Positions 39,188 to 48,395 of a stretch of 57,286 bases of DNA are shown here, one piece after another. Under the pieces are notes generated by a model. The model had not been told where the DNA came from. It did not search any database and saw nothing but the letters and a program-made list of their open reading frames with translations. Position 1 is the first letter of the stretch. Each line of letters starts with the position of its first letter. Source of the DNA: Pseudomonadota bacterium (GTDB taxonomy: Bacteria; Pseudomonadota; Gammaproteobacteria; UBA5335); the NCBI GenBank assembly GCA_002862435.1, contig PKDC01000046.1, forward strand, positions 1 to 57,286. The letters are read 5' to 3'. Made by a program: the position numbers and the translations under genes.

Positions 39188-39203
39188 TGGCATGGAACCT
39201 GCT
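39188..39203 (+). promoter_or_regulatory. Sigma54-type promoter of the first PII gene
   Basis: TGGCATGGAACCTGCT: the invariant GG and GC are separated by exactly 10 nt as in TGGCACG-N4-TTGCW. Predicted start near 39214, leader of about 70 nt to the ATG at 39283. Together with the upstream NtrC-like site it suggests induction by nitrogen limitation. Confidence 0.6.
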
Positions 39204-39276
39204 TTATGCCTCACACGATTGTGCCGGATTTCCACAAAATCCGCGCGCATCCGTTTTCCCCAGCCCTATGGAGTAA

Positions 39277-39621
<345 letters not shown>

Positions 39622-39661
39622 ACAACCCAACTCACTTGGCTTGCCAGCCCGGATTTTGCCT

Positions 39662-39680
39662 CGCATCACCCGGTGATGCG
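39662..39680. repeat. Perfect inverted repeat between the two PII genes
   Basis: CGCATCACC-C-GGTGATGCG, a 9-bp palindrome with a single central base, followed by TTT. It could be a weak terminator for the first PII gene or an operator for the second. The 171-bp gap also holds weak promoter-like hexamers that I do not trust. Confidence 0.45.
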
Positions 39681-39753
39681 TTTCACGATCCAACCGGCAC
39701 TGACTGAGTGCATTTGATGTTTCCGATCCGCGTTGCGGTGCTAGACTGGCTGA

Positions 39754-40131
<378 letters not shown>

Positions 40132-40178
40132 GGCAGGGCCGGGGATAATTCCCCTTCAAAACCGCTCCAGGAGTAAAC

Positions 40179-41522
40179 ATGAATCACCATCGCTTCCCCT
40201 TGCTCAGGGCCTTGTCCCTTGCGGGACTGTCCACGCTCCCGTTGGCTGTTGGCGCCCAGGAGGCCGCTCCAACTCCCACCCTCGACACCGGCAACACCGC
40301 CTGGATGCTGACCTCAACCGCGCTGGTCTTGTTCATGACCATCCCTGGCTTGGCGCTATTCTATAGCGGCATGGTGCGCTCCAAGAACGTGCTGTCCGTA
40401 TTGATGCAGTGCTTTGCCATCACCGCACTGGTGTCCGTGTTGTGGGTCGTTTATGGCTACTCGCTGGCCTTCGATACCACCGGCATGGAGCAGGGGGTCG
40501 TCAATTTCCACTCCTTTGTGGGCGGCCTGTCCAAGGCCTTCATGTCCGGGTTGACACGCGATGGCCTGGTCGGGACCATCCCCGAATCGGTCTTCGTCAC
40601 CTTCCAGATGACTTTCGCCATCATCACCCCGGCGCTGATCGTGGGCGCTTTTGCCGAACGCATGAAGTTCTCTGCCCTGCTGCTGTTCACCACGATCTGG
40701 CTGACTGTGGTCTACCTGCCCATCGCCCACATGGTGTGGAGCGGCAATGGTGGCCTGATGTGGGACTGGGGCGTGCTGGACTTCGCGGGCGGCACGGTGG
40801 TCCACATCAATGCGGGTATCGCGGGTTTCGTGGCCTGCTTGGTCATGGGCAAGCGCAAGGGCTTTCCCACCACCGCCATGCCACCGCATAACCTGACCTA
40901 TACCCTGATCGGCGCTTCCATGCTGTGGGTGGGCTGGTTCGGCTTCAATGCCGGGTCCGCCGTGGCTGCCGACGGTTCCGCGGGCATGGCCATGTTGACC
41001 ACCCAGGTTGCTACCGCCGCTGCCGCACTGGCCTGGATGTTTGCCGAGTGGCTGAGCCATGGCAAACCTTCCGTGCTGGGCATCGCTTCCGGCGCCGTAG
41101 CCGGTCTGGTCGCGGTCACACCGGCTTCCGGCACCTGCGGGCCCATGGGCGCATTGCTGCTCGGCATCATTGCCGGCGTCCTGTGCTTCCTGGCCTCCAC
41201 CAAGCTCAAGCGGGCCGCTGGTTACGATGACTCTCTCGACGTTTTCGGGGTGCATGCCGTCGGTGGGCTGGTCGGCGCCATCCTGACCGGCCTGTTCGCG
41301 GACGTCTCCTTCGGCGGCAAGGGTCTGGCCGAAGGCGTGACCATCGGCGCCCAGCTCTGGATCCAGATCAAGGGCAGCCTGTTCACCCTGATCTATACCG
41401 GCGTGATGAGTTTCATCATCCTCAAGGTGATCGACGTGCTGGTGGGGCTGCGCGTGAGCGAAGAAGAAGAAACCGAAGGTCTCGACATCGCCCTGCATGA
41501 CGAGCGCGGCTACAACCTCTGA
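40179..41522 (+). CDS. amtB: Ammonium transporter AmtB
   Basis: 447 residues. An N-terminal signal peptide (about residues 1-26, ending VGAQ) precedes eleven transmembrane helices, as in E. coli AmtB, which also has a cleaved signal. The pore's twin histidines are His209 (GGTVVHINAG) and His359 (DVFGVHAVGG); other conserved blocks are WMLTSTALVLFMTIPGL and GWFGFNAGSA. The C-terminal cytoplasmic tail (LRVSEEEETEGLDIALHDERGYNL in parts) is the regulatory segment that contacts PII. GGAG precedes the ATG. Followed by a strong terminator. Confidence 0.98.
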   Translation: MNHHRFPLLRALSLAGLSTLPLAVGAQEAAPTPTLDTGNTAWMLTSTALVLFMTIPGLALFYSGMVRSKNVLSVLMQCFAITALVSVLWVVYGYSLAFDTTGMEQGVVNFHSFVGGLSKAFMSGLTRDGLVGTIPESVFVTFQMTFAIITPALIVGAFAERMKFSALLLFTTIWLTVVYLPIAHMVWSGNGGLMWDWGVLDFAGGTVVHINAGIAGFVACLVMGKRKGFPTTAMPPHNLTYTLIGASMLWVGWFGFNAGSAVAADGSAGMAMLTTQVATAAAALAWMFAEWLSHGKPSVLGIASGAVAGLVAVTPASGTCGPMGALLLGIIAGVLCFLASTKLKRAAGYDDSLDVFGVHAVGGLVGAILTGLFADVSFGGKGLAEGVTIGAQLWIQIKGSLFTLIYTGVMSFIILKVIDVLVGLRVSEEEETEGLDIALHDERGYNL

Positions 41523-41544
41523 GCCTGTCCCGACGTCTCCCATC

Positions 41545-41580
41545 AAGCCCTGGAATCTCGGTGATTCCAGGGCTTTTTTT
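41545..41580 (+). terminator. Rho-independent terminator of amtB
   Basis: Perfect 13-bp stem AAGCCCTGGAATC / GATTCCAGGGCTT, 5-nt loop, then a run of seven Ts (41574-41580). It is the strongest intrinsic terminator in the window and ends the PII-amtB transcript. Confidence 0.92.
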
Positions 41581-41852
41581 GTCCAAAATCGCCTCAACCG
41601 CCGCTTTATAACGCGTTCCCAGGGTGTGCGCGCATACCCGCTGCGGGATCAGGCTGCGCCTCAAGCATCACCAGGAAGCCGCCGATATCTGGTTCATGGA
41701 GTCGGACCGGGTCGACCTCTTGGCTGCCATGGCAATCAGATGCCATGGATCAGTAAGTAAAAAAACGGTCTCCTGCACAGCCATGCGACGGAAAAATCCA
41801 TCATCCTCCCGGTTATTTTGAACACACAGGCATAAAAAGAGGGGACAGGCAC
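41581..41852. other. Intergenic region between amtB and the DUF4124 gene
   Basis: 272 bp with no convincing gene. GC content drops towards the right side (about 41750-41850), where the promoter of the DUF4124 gene should lie. No transposon ends were seen. Confidence 0.4.
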
Positions 41853-42257
41853 ATGCATGCTATCCGTTGGATTCTGTGTTGCAGTGCAATGCTTTGGCCG
41901 CTCTGGGGCAGCGCCGAGATCTACCAGTCCCGTGATGCCTCCGGAAATACCGTCTATAGCGACCGTCCGCTGGGCGCAAATTCCCACAAGAGCGACATCA
42001 CCGCGCCACCCACAGGGCAATCTCCCGCCGTCCCCGCCACCGCGCTACCGCAGAACGACAAGGCGACCGCCGTCGAAGATCCGGAGGTCCGCAAGGCGCG
42101 CTGCGCCAAGGTGCGCGAGCTTCTGGCGCGTTACCAAAAAGCCGAATATCTGGCACGCGAAGGCGCGGACGGAAAGAATCAGATCCTGAGCGATCAGGAA
42201 AAAAACAAGGAAGTGGAATTGCTGCGGGAACAGGAAGCGGCCCAATGCGACTCCTGA
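41853..42257 (+). CDS. DUF4124 domain protein, periplasmic
   Basis: 134 residues. A signal peptide (MHAIRWILCCSAMLWPLWGSA) precedes the DUF4124 motif AEIYQSRDASGNTVYSDRPLG, a Pro/Ala linker, and a charged helical C-terminal half (VRKARCAKVRELLARYQKAEYL). DUF4124 proteins are common small envelope proteins of gammaproteobacteria with unknown role. A GGGGA-type ribosome site precedes the ATG by about 10 nt. No operon partner. Confidence 0.88.
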   Translation: MHAIRWILCCSAMLWPLWGSAEIYQSRDASGNTVYSDRPLGANSHKSDITAPPTGQSPAVPATALPQNDKATAVEDPEVRKARCAKVRELLARYQKAEYLAREGADGKNQILSDQEKNKEVELLREQEAAQCDS

Positions 42258-42628
42258 AGGGAGGACTTCTTCCCCATAGCGCGATTTTCTTCGCGCGAAT
42301 CAGGGCGCTTCAAGCTCGTCATCACAAGCAATCGAACAGCAAGATGGGCATTTGAACCTCTCGCCAAATATCGCCACATGAGGTAACTCAAGGTAGCCAG
42401 CGCGAGGCCATAACGTGTTGAAACCTTGCCCAGCGCCGCTGGCGATAAGCCACTTACAACGACAAGCAACCTGATCCTCCCCCGGATTGGCGGGGATCGT
42501 GCCCATGACGTTGCCCCCGCAGCCACGATCAAGCAAGCCCTTCTACCCATTGGACTGATGGTGATTCGGGAAGGCCGCACCCGTCGCCCCTCCCCAAGGG
42601 CACCAGACATTGCCCCGCCCTCCGGACG
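42258..42628. other. Gene-free region between the DUF4124 gene and eutC
   Basis: 371 bp. Minus-strand frames here (e.g. 42300-42536) lack ribosome sites and family features. It lies downstream of both flanking genes, so little regulation is expected; I see no clear terminator for either. Confidence 0.45.
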
Positions 42629-43396
42629 TCAATCCGTTTCCGGGACCAATCGATATCCTTCGCTGTTGTCCTTCAAGGCGATGCCGGACAGGCGCAAACG
42701 CAGCGATTCGCGCGCCAGATAGGCTAGTTGTTGGGCGGCTTGCGCATAGGGCAGGCCTTCGGGGCGAACGTTGGAGATGCAGTTGCGCTCGCTGTCCATG
42801 CGGCCGACCCTGGGCGCAAAAGTCAGGTAGATGCCGAGGCTGTCCGGCGCGGTCAGACCGGGGCGCTCACCGATCAGCACGATCACCAGGCGCGCAGCCA
42901 GTGCCTCGCCGATATCATCACCCAGCGCCACCCGGCCCTGCTCCGCCACGATCACCGGCACGCTGTTGGCGTTGACACCAAGGCGCCCACAAAATTCCTT
43001 CAGCAGCGGCGGCGCATGACGTTGGATCGCGATGGCTGACAGTCCGTCGGCGATGACCACCGCAAAATCAGGGTCGGAACGCTGCTGCTGCAGCAGCGTG
43101 CGCGATGCCGTTGTCAGCCGGCGACCGAGATCGGGGCGGAGCAGATAACTGTGGCGATCCGGCGCCTGGCTGGCAACCCGGAGCGAATGAAAGCCGGCTT
43201 GTTCCAGCTCGACGCGCAGCGCATCGACATCGAGCGAATGATGCACCGCGTCGCAGGCCCGGGCGTGCGCCAGACCGAAACGCAACAACTCGCGGGTCGG
43301 CAAACTGCCGCCAACGCGGCCGAGCGCAATGCGCGCCGGGGTGTGGGCGCGCAGTCCGCCCCAGGGATCGTCCTGGACAGGGCGTGGCGGTTTCAT
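42629..43396 (-). CDS. eutC: Ethanolamine ammonia-lyase small subunit
   Basis: 255 residues. Light chain of the adenosylcobalamin-dependent enzyme that splits ethanolamine into acetaldehyde and ammonia. Conserved blocks: DDPWGGLRAHTPARIALGRVG, FGLAHARACDAVH, SYLLRPDLGRRL, VVIADGLSAIAIQRHA and the Cys-containing end SERNCISNVRPEGLPYAQAA. Shorter at its N-terminus than enteric EutC, as in Pseudomonas-type enzymes. Its ATG overlaps the eutB stop (ATGA, 43393-43396), indicating coupled, equal translation. Confidence 0.97.
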   Translation of the reverse strand: MKPPRPVQDDPWGGLRAHTPARIALGRVGGSLPTRELLRFGLAHARACDAVHHSLDVDALRVELEQAGFHSLRVASQAPDRHSYLLRPDLGRRLTTASRTLLQQQRSDPDFAVVIADGLSAIAIQRHAPPLLKEFCGRLGVNANSVPVIVAEQGRVALGDDIGEALAARLVIVLIGERPGLTAPDSLGIYLTFAPRVGRMDSERNCISNVRPEGLPYAQAAQQLAYLARESLRLRLSGIALKDNSEGYRLVPETD

Positions 43397-44787
43397 GGGG
43401 CTGTCGCGAGCTGCGGCAAACCGAGCAACAGCGGGTTGCGGGAGCTGATGGGCCGTGGTTTGCCGTTGGCGCCGGTGATGTCCATCGCCTGTAGCCAGGC
43501 CTCGAATTCCGGCGCCCGCCTCAGGCCCAGCAGCTCGCGCAGATAGAGCGCATCGTGAAACGAGCTGCTCTGGTAGTTGAGCATGATGTCGTCGGCGCCG
43601 GGCACGCCCATGATGAAGGTGACGCCGGCCGCGCCGAGTAGTGTAAGCAGCGTATCCATGTCGTCCTGGTCGGCCTCGGCATGGTTGGTGTAGCAGACAT
43701 CGCAGCCCATGGGCAGGCCCAGGAGCTTGCCGCAGAAATGGTCCTCGAGCCCGGCGCGGATGATCTGCTTGCCGTCGTAGAGATATTCCGGGCCGATGAA
43801 ACCGACCACGGTGTTGACCAGCAGCGGCCGGAATGCGCGGGCGACGGCGTAGGCGCGCGCCTCGCAGGTTTGCTGATCGACGCCATGATGGGCATTGGCC
43901 GACAGCGCGCTGCCTTGGCCGGTCTCGAAATACATGACGTTGTCGCCCAAGGTGCCGCGCTTCAGCCCCAGCGCCGCGTCATGGGCCTCGCGCAGCAGCG
44001 CCAGCGAAATACCAAAACTCCTGTTCGCCTGCTCGGTGCCGGCGACGGACTGGAACACCAGATCGATCGGCAATCCCTGTTCGATGGCCTGAATCTGCGT
44101 GGTCACATGGGTGAGCACACAGCTCTGCATCGGGATCGCGAAGCGCTCGCGCACCGCGTCCATCATTTGCCACAGTCGCGCCAATCTTGGCAGCGCATCG
44201 CTGGCCGGGTTGATGCCGACGGTGGCATCGCCCGCGCCGTAGAGCAGGCCGTCCAGCAGGCTCGCCGCGATGCCGCGCACATCATCGGTGGGGTGGTTGG
44301 GTTGCAAGCGCACCGACAGCTGGCCGGGCAGACCGATGGTGTTGCGAAAGCGGGTGATCACCGTGCATTTCTTGGCCACCAGGATCAGGTCCTGATTGCG
44401 CATCAGCTTGCTGACGGCGGCGGCCATTTCCGGGGTGATGCCGGGTGCGACCGCCGTCAGCGTCGCCGCGTCGGTGCTGTCGAGCAGCAGCCAGTCGCGA
44501 AAATCACCGACGGTCAGATGACTGATGGGGGCAAAGGCACCGGCGTCGTGACCGTCGATGATCAGGCGGGTGACCTCGTCGCTTTCGTAGGGAACCACCA
44601 CCTCGTCAAGAAAACGCTGGAGCGGCACCTCGGCCAGCGCCATGCAGGCGGCCATGCGCTCCTCGCGACTCCCCGCGCCGACGCCCGCCAGGGTGTCGCC
44701 GGAACGCGCCGGACTGGCGCGCGCGAGCAGCGTGCGCAAGTCATCGAAGTGGTAGTGGCGGATGCCGACAGTGGTCTGGTACGACAT
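43393..44787 (-). CDS. eutB: Ethanolamine ammonia-lyase large subunit
   Basis: 464 residues. Heavy chain forming the TIM barrel that binds substrate and cobalamin. Typical blocks: HYHFDDLRTLLARASPARSGD, ARLGVGxx-like EVPLQRFLDEVVVPYESDEVTRL, SDALPRLARLWQMMDAVRERF, ETGQGSALSANAHHG, GFIGPEYLYDGKQIIRAGLEDHF, CDVCYTNHAEADQDDMDTLLTLL and GVPGADDIMLNYQS. It needs adenosylcobalamin; I see no eutA reactivase and no microcompartment shell genes in the window, so this is the short, soluble pathway. 24 bp downstream of the permease gene. Confidence 0.98.
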   Translation of the reverse strand: MSYQTTVGIRHYHFDDLRTLLARASPARSGDTLAGVGAGSREERMAACMALAEVPLQRFLDEVVVPYESDEVTRLIIDGHDAGAFAPISHLTVGDFRDWLLLDSTDAATLTAVAPGITPEMAAAVSKLMRNQDLILVAKKCTVITRFRNTIGLPGQLSVRLQPNHPTDDVRGIAASLLDGLLYGAGDATVGINPASDALPRLARLWQMMDAVRERFAIPMQSCVLTHVTTQIQAIEQGLPIDLVFQSVAGTEQANRSFGISLALLREAHDAALGLKRGTLGDNVMYFETGQGSALSANAHHGVDQQTCEARAYAVARAFRPLLVNTVVGFIGPEYLYDGKQIIRAGLEDHFCGKLLGLPMGCDVCYTNHAEADQDDMDTLLTLLGAAGVTFIMGVPGADDIMLNYQSSSFHDALYLRELLGLRRAPEFEAWLQAMDITGANGKPRPISSRNPLLLGLPQLATAP

Positions 44788-44811
44788 CGTTTGGAACCCG
44801 ATAAAGTCGCG

Positions 44812-46179
44812 TCAGGAAACAGCCTTGAGCAGCGCATCGGCCGGCGCGGCGGCGCGGTGGTGGCCGGTGACCTGAAAATAGCCGAAGCCCACCGCGATGA
44901 AGCCGATAAAGATCAGCCCAATCTGCAGATTGAACCAGAACATCGCCACCAAACACAGCAGCGCGAGGCCCAGTGCAATGGCGGGCACCAGCGGATAGCC
45001 CGGCGCGACGAAGCTGCGCTCAAGGTCCGGTTCGCTGCGGCGCAACGCGAACAGGCTCAGCATGCTCATGATGTACATGGTGATCGCGCCAAACACCGAC
45101 ATGGTGATCATCACCGCGGTCAGCGTCATGGCGCCGAAGGTGATCAGGCTGTCGCTGTAGATCGCGATGATGCCGATGACGCCGCCGGCGATGATGGCCC
45201 GGTGCGGGGTCTGAAAGCGCGACAATTTCGCCAGTCCACTGGGCAGATAGCCGGCGCGGGCCAACGCAAAAAACTGCCGCGAATAGCCGAGGATGATGCC
45301 ATGGAAACTCGCCACCAGCCCGAACAGGCCGATCCAGACCAGCATGTGCAGCCAGCCGGAACTGTCGCCGACCACCATTTTCATCGCCTGCGGCAGCGGG
45401 TCGTTGATCCCCGACAACGCCGTCCAGTCGCCGACGCCACCGGCCAGGATCATCACACCAAGGGCGAGAAACACCAGGGTCAGAATGCCGCCCACATAGG
45501 CTTTCGGAATGGTGCGCCTGGGATCCTTGGCTTCCTCTGCGGCCATCGCCGCGCCTTCGATGGCGAGGAAAAACCAGATCGCGAACGGAATCGCAGCGAA
45601 GATGCCCGAGACCGCCGCGCCGCTGAAGACGTTGCTGCCGGCCCAGCCGTTCAGCACAAAGTTGCTGACGCTGAAACCGGGCGCCACCACGCCCATGAAC
45701 ACCAGCAGCTCGCCTACTGCGAGCAGCGTCACCACCAGCTCGAAGGTCGCCGCGATCGCCACCCCGAGAATGTTCAGGGTCATGAAAATCACGTAGGCAC
45801 CCACCGCCGCGTGCTTGGGGTCGAGCGCCGGGAACTGGACGTTGAGATAGGCGCCGATCGCCATCGCAATCGCCGGCGGCGCGAACACGAACTCGATCAG
45901 TGTCGCCAGCCCGGCAATCAGCCCGCCCTTCTCCCCAAATGCCCGATGGCTGTAGGCGAAGGGACCGCCAGCATGAGGGATCGAGGTGGTCAGCTCGGTG
46001 AAACTGAAGATGAAGCAGGTATACATCGTCGCCACCACCAGCGTGGTGACCAGAAACCCCAGCGTGCCGGCCGCGCCCCAGCCGTAACTCCAGCCAAAAT
46101 ATTCGCCCGAGATTACCAGCCCGACGGCGATGCCCCAGAGGTGCGCAGTGCCGAGCGTAGGTTTGAGTTGAGCCGCCAT
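44812..46179 (-). CDS. eat: Ethanolamine permease (APC superfamily)
   Basis: 455 residues with about twelve transmembrane helices of the amino acid-polyamine-organocation type (GIAVGLVISGEYFGWSYGWG, FTELTTSIPHAGGPFAYSHRAFG, FFLAIEGAAMAAEEAKDPRRTIPKA in shorter blocks). It matches the Eat ethanolamine permease family and its place in front of eutBC supports the assignment. A good ribosome site GGAGG lies 4 nt before the ATG. The sigma54-type promoter at 46227-46242 is just upstream. Confidence 0.94.
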   Translation of the reverse strand: MAAQLKPTLGTAHLWGIAVGLVISGEYFGWSYGWGAAGTLGFLVTTLVVATMYTCFIFSFTELTTSIPHAGGPFAYSHRAFGEKGGLIAGLATLIEFVFAPPAIAMAIGAYLNVQFPALDPKHAAVGAYVIFMTLNILGVAIAATFELVVTLLAVGELLVFMGVVAPGFSVSNFVLNGWAGSNVFSGAAVSGIFAAIPFAIWFFLAIEGAAMAAEEAKDPRRTIPKAYVGGILTLVFLALGVMILAGGVGDWTALSGINDPLPQAMKMVVGDSSGWLHMLVWIGLFGLVASFHGIILGYSRQFFALARAGYLPSGLAKLSRFQTPHRAIIAGGVIGIIAIYSDSLITFGAMTLTAVMITMSVFGAITMYIMSMLSLFALRRSEPDLERSFVAPGYPLVPAIALGLALLCLVAMFWFNLQIGLIFIGFIAVGFGYFQVTGHHRAAAPADALLKAVS

Positions 46180-46226
46180 GAAACCTCCAATCGAACCACT
46201 GCTTGCACTATTGCTGCAATCAATGA

Positions 46227-46242
46227 TGCAGCGCTCGTGCCA
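46227..46242 (-). promoter_or_regulatory. Sigma54 promoter of the ethanolamine operon
   Basis: On the minus strand TGGCACGAGCGCTGCA: a full TGGCACG -24 element, 4 nt, then CTGCA (consensus TTGCA), with GG and GC exactly 10 nt apart. Predicted start near 46216, about 37 nt before the permease ATG. A further small palindrome (TTGC...GCAA, 46203-46219) covers the start site. Confidence 0.8.
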
Positions 46243-46316
46243 TAAGATCGGGGGGGCTGGAAAGAGCAGCTTTCGGGGCTTATCCGCCCGAATTTACAGC
46301 GTTTTTGTCGCTGCCG

Positions 46317-46366
46317 AGCGCCGCTTTGGTGCGGGCCATGATCACTTCCCGCCTCCCGCTGGTGCG
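46317..46366. promoter_or_regulatory. Two NtrC-like sites upstream of the ethanolamine operon
   Basis: Site 1 (46317-46333) AGCGCC-GCTTT-GGTGCG has a perfect GGTGC right half and a GCGCC left half. Site 2 (46350-46366) has a perfect TGGTGC half only. Their centres lie about 109 and 142 bp upstream of the predicted start, 33 bp apart, close to the spacing of the paired NtrC sites of enteric glnA. Binding by another sigma54 activator, for example an EatR-like protein, is possible. Confidence 0.45.
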
Positions 46367-46526
46367 CTGACCGGGCTTATCGCGACGGCACCCGTTGGCT
46401 CGGATGTCGAAAAAAGGAATTTTGGATGATTCCCGAAGACAGGGAAGCCCAATTCTGGCACTGCAGCGCCGATTCCCTTAAGATTGAACCCCTTGCGCGC
46501 GCTCACCTGACCCAGCGGTTCGTTCC

Positions 46527-48395
46527 ATGCACTATCCAGAATCCTTCGATGTCATCGTCATCGGCGGCGGCCACGCCGGCACCGAGGCCGCGCTGGCCAG
46601 TGCCCGGCAGGGTTGCCGCACCCTACTGCTCACCCACAACCTGGAAACCCTGGGGCAGATGAGCTGCAACCCGGCCATCGGGGGCATCGGCAAGGGACAT
46701 CTGGTCCGCGAGATCGATGCCCTGGGCGGGCTCATGGCGCATGCAGCGGACCATGCCGGCATCCAGTTCCGCACGCTCAACGCCCGCAAGGGCCCGGCGG
46801 TGCGGGCCACCCGCGCCCAGGCCGACCGCGCGCTGTACCGGGCCTTTGTGCGCCGGGCGCTGGAGCGCCAGCCCAAGCTGACCCTGTTCCAGCAAGCGGT
46901 GGACGACCTCATCGTCGAACAGGGGCGGGTGTGCGGTGTGGTCACGCAAATGGGGCTGCGCTTCAGGGCGCGGGCGGTGGTGCTGACCACCGGCACTTTT
47001 CTCGCCGGACGCATCCACGTTGGCTTGAACCAGCATGAGGGCGGTCGTGCCGGCGACCCACCCGCCAAGACGCTGGCGGCGCGGTTGCGCGAACTGCCCT
47101 TGCGAGTCGGCCGCCTCAAGACCGGTACGCCGCCGCGCCTGGATGGCCGCAGCATCGACTACGCACGCCTGCAGCCGCAGCCCGGGGACACGCCGCGGCC
47201 GGTATTTTCTTTCCTGGGCCGGCCGGAACAGCATCCCCCGCAGGTGCTGTGCCACATTACCCACACCAACGAGCGCACCCACGACATCATCCGGGGGGGG
47301 CTCGACCGCTCTCCGATGTTTACCGGCGTGATCGAGGGCATCGGCCCGCGCTATTGCCCGTCGGTGGAGGACAAGATCACCCGCTTTGCCGACAAGACCG
47401 CCCACCAGGTATTCCTGGAGCCGGAAGGCTTGCACACCAGTGAGGTCTACCCCAACGGCATTTCCACCAGCCTGCCCTTCGATGTGCAATACGCCTTGGT
47501 GCGCTCCATCGCCGGACTCGAAAACGCCCATATCCTGCGGCCGGGCTATGCCATCGAATACGATTACTTCGACCCGCGCGATCTGTTGCCCTCGCTGGAA
47601 TCGCGCCATCTGCCGGGGCTGTTCCTGGCCGGACAGATCAACGGCACCACGGGCTATGAGGAAGCCGCAGCCCAGGGGCTGATTGCCGGACTCAATGCCG
47701 GCCGGCAGGCCCGGGACCTTGCTCCCTGGACGCCGCGCCGCGATGAGGCCTACATCGGCGTGCTCATCGACGATCTCATCACCCGCGGCACGGCCGAACC
47801 CTATCGCATGTTCACCAGCCGGGCCGAGTACCGGTTGCTGCTGCGCGAGGACAACGCCGATCTGCGTCTGACGCCCACCGGCCGCGAACTGGGGCTGGTG
47901 GAGGCACCGCGTTGGGATGCGTTTTGCCGCAAACAGGACGCGATCAACGCTGAACTGGCGCGACTGGGTCAGTTTATGCTGCGGCCGCAGGGTCCGAATG
48001 CCGCCGCGATCGAGGCCATGCTGGGCGCGCCGCTGGAGCGCGAACAGTGGGCGCTCGACCTGCTGCGCCGACCCGAGGTCGACTATGCCGCGCTCACAGC
48101 GATCATTGACGATCCGGTGGCCGACCCCGCCGTGGCTGAACAGGTGGAGGTACAGACCAAATACGCCGGCTACATCGAACGCCAGCAACGCGACATCGAG
48201 CGTCAGCGCCTCAACGAGGAAACCCGGCTGCCCCCGGCCTTCGACTATGCCCGCGTCACGGGCCTGTCCCACGAGGTGCGCCAGAAACTCGACGCCAGCC
48301 GACCCATCACTTTGGGTCAGGCCGCGCGCCTGCCCGGCATCACGCCGGCTGCAATTTCCCTGCTGCTCATCCATCTGAAGCGCAGCGCGGCATGA
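46527..48395 (+). CDS. mnmG: tRNA uridine-5-carboxymethylaminomethyl modification enzyme MnmG
   Basis: 622 residues. FAD enzyme that with MnmE modifies U34 of certain tRNAs. FAD motif [14 protein letters not shown] (residues 11-24), [36 protein letters not shown], the [17 protein letters not shown] block, [22 protein letters not shown], and the C-terminal helical MnmE/tRNA-binding domain ending [17 protein letters not shown]. The N-terminus [10 protein letters not shown] fits. Its stop overlaps the start of the following lipoprotein gene (ATGA), not rsmG as usual. Confidence 0.98.
   Translation: MHYPESFDVIVIGGGHAGTEAALASARQGCRTLLLTHNLETLGQMSCNPAIGGIGKGHLVREIDALGGLMAHAADHAGIQFRTLNARKGPAVRATRAQADRALYRAFVRRALERQPKLTLFQQAVDDLIVEQGRVCGVVTQMGLRFRARAVVLTTGTFLAGRIHVGLNQHEGGRAGDPPAKTLAARLRELPLRVGRLKTGTPPRLDGRSIDYARLQPQPGDTPRPVFSFLGRPEQHPPQVLCHITHTNERTHDIIRGGLDRSPMFTGVIEGIGPRYCPSVEDKITRFADKTAHQVFLEPEGLHTSEVYPNGISTSLPFDVQYALVRSIAGLENAHILRPGYAIEYDYFDPRDLLPSLESRHLPGLFLAGQINGTTGYEEAAAQGLIAGLNAGRQARDLAPWTPRRDEAYIGVLIDDLITRGTAEPYRMFTSRAEYRLLLREDNADLRLTPTGRELGLVEAPRWDAFCRKQDAINAELARLGQFMLRPQGPNAAAIEAMLGAPLEREQWALDLLRRPEVDYAALTAIIDDPVADPAVAEQVEVQTKYAGYIERQQRDIERQRLNEETRLPPAFDYARVTGLSHEVRQKLDASRPITLGQAARLPGITPAAISLLLIHLKRSAA

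Larger units (their letters stand above)
46180..46526. other. Divergent regulatory region between eat and mnmG
   Basis: 347 bp with no gene. Its left two thirds hold the sigma54 promoter and NtrC-like sites listed separately. The right end should carry the mnmG promoter; a TAAGAT -10-like hexamer lies at 46479-46484 without a good -35. Confidence 0.6.

Noticed and set aside
43681..46245. An 854-codon plus-strand frame opposite eutB and eat
   Set aside because: Its His/Arg/Asp-rich sequence is the mirror of membrane and TIM-barrel genes with clear families; no start signal.
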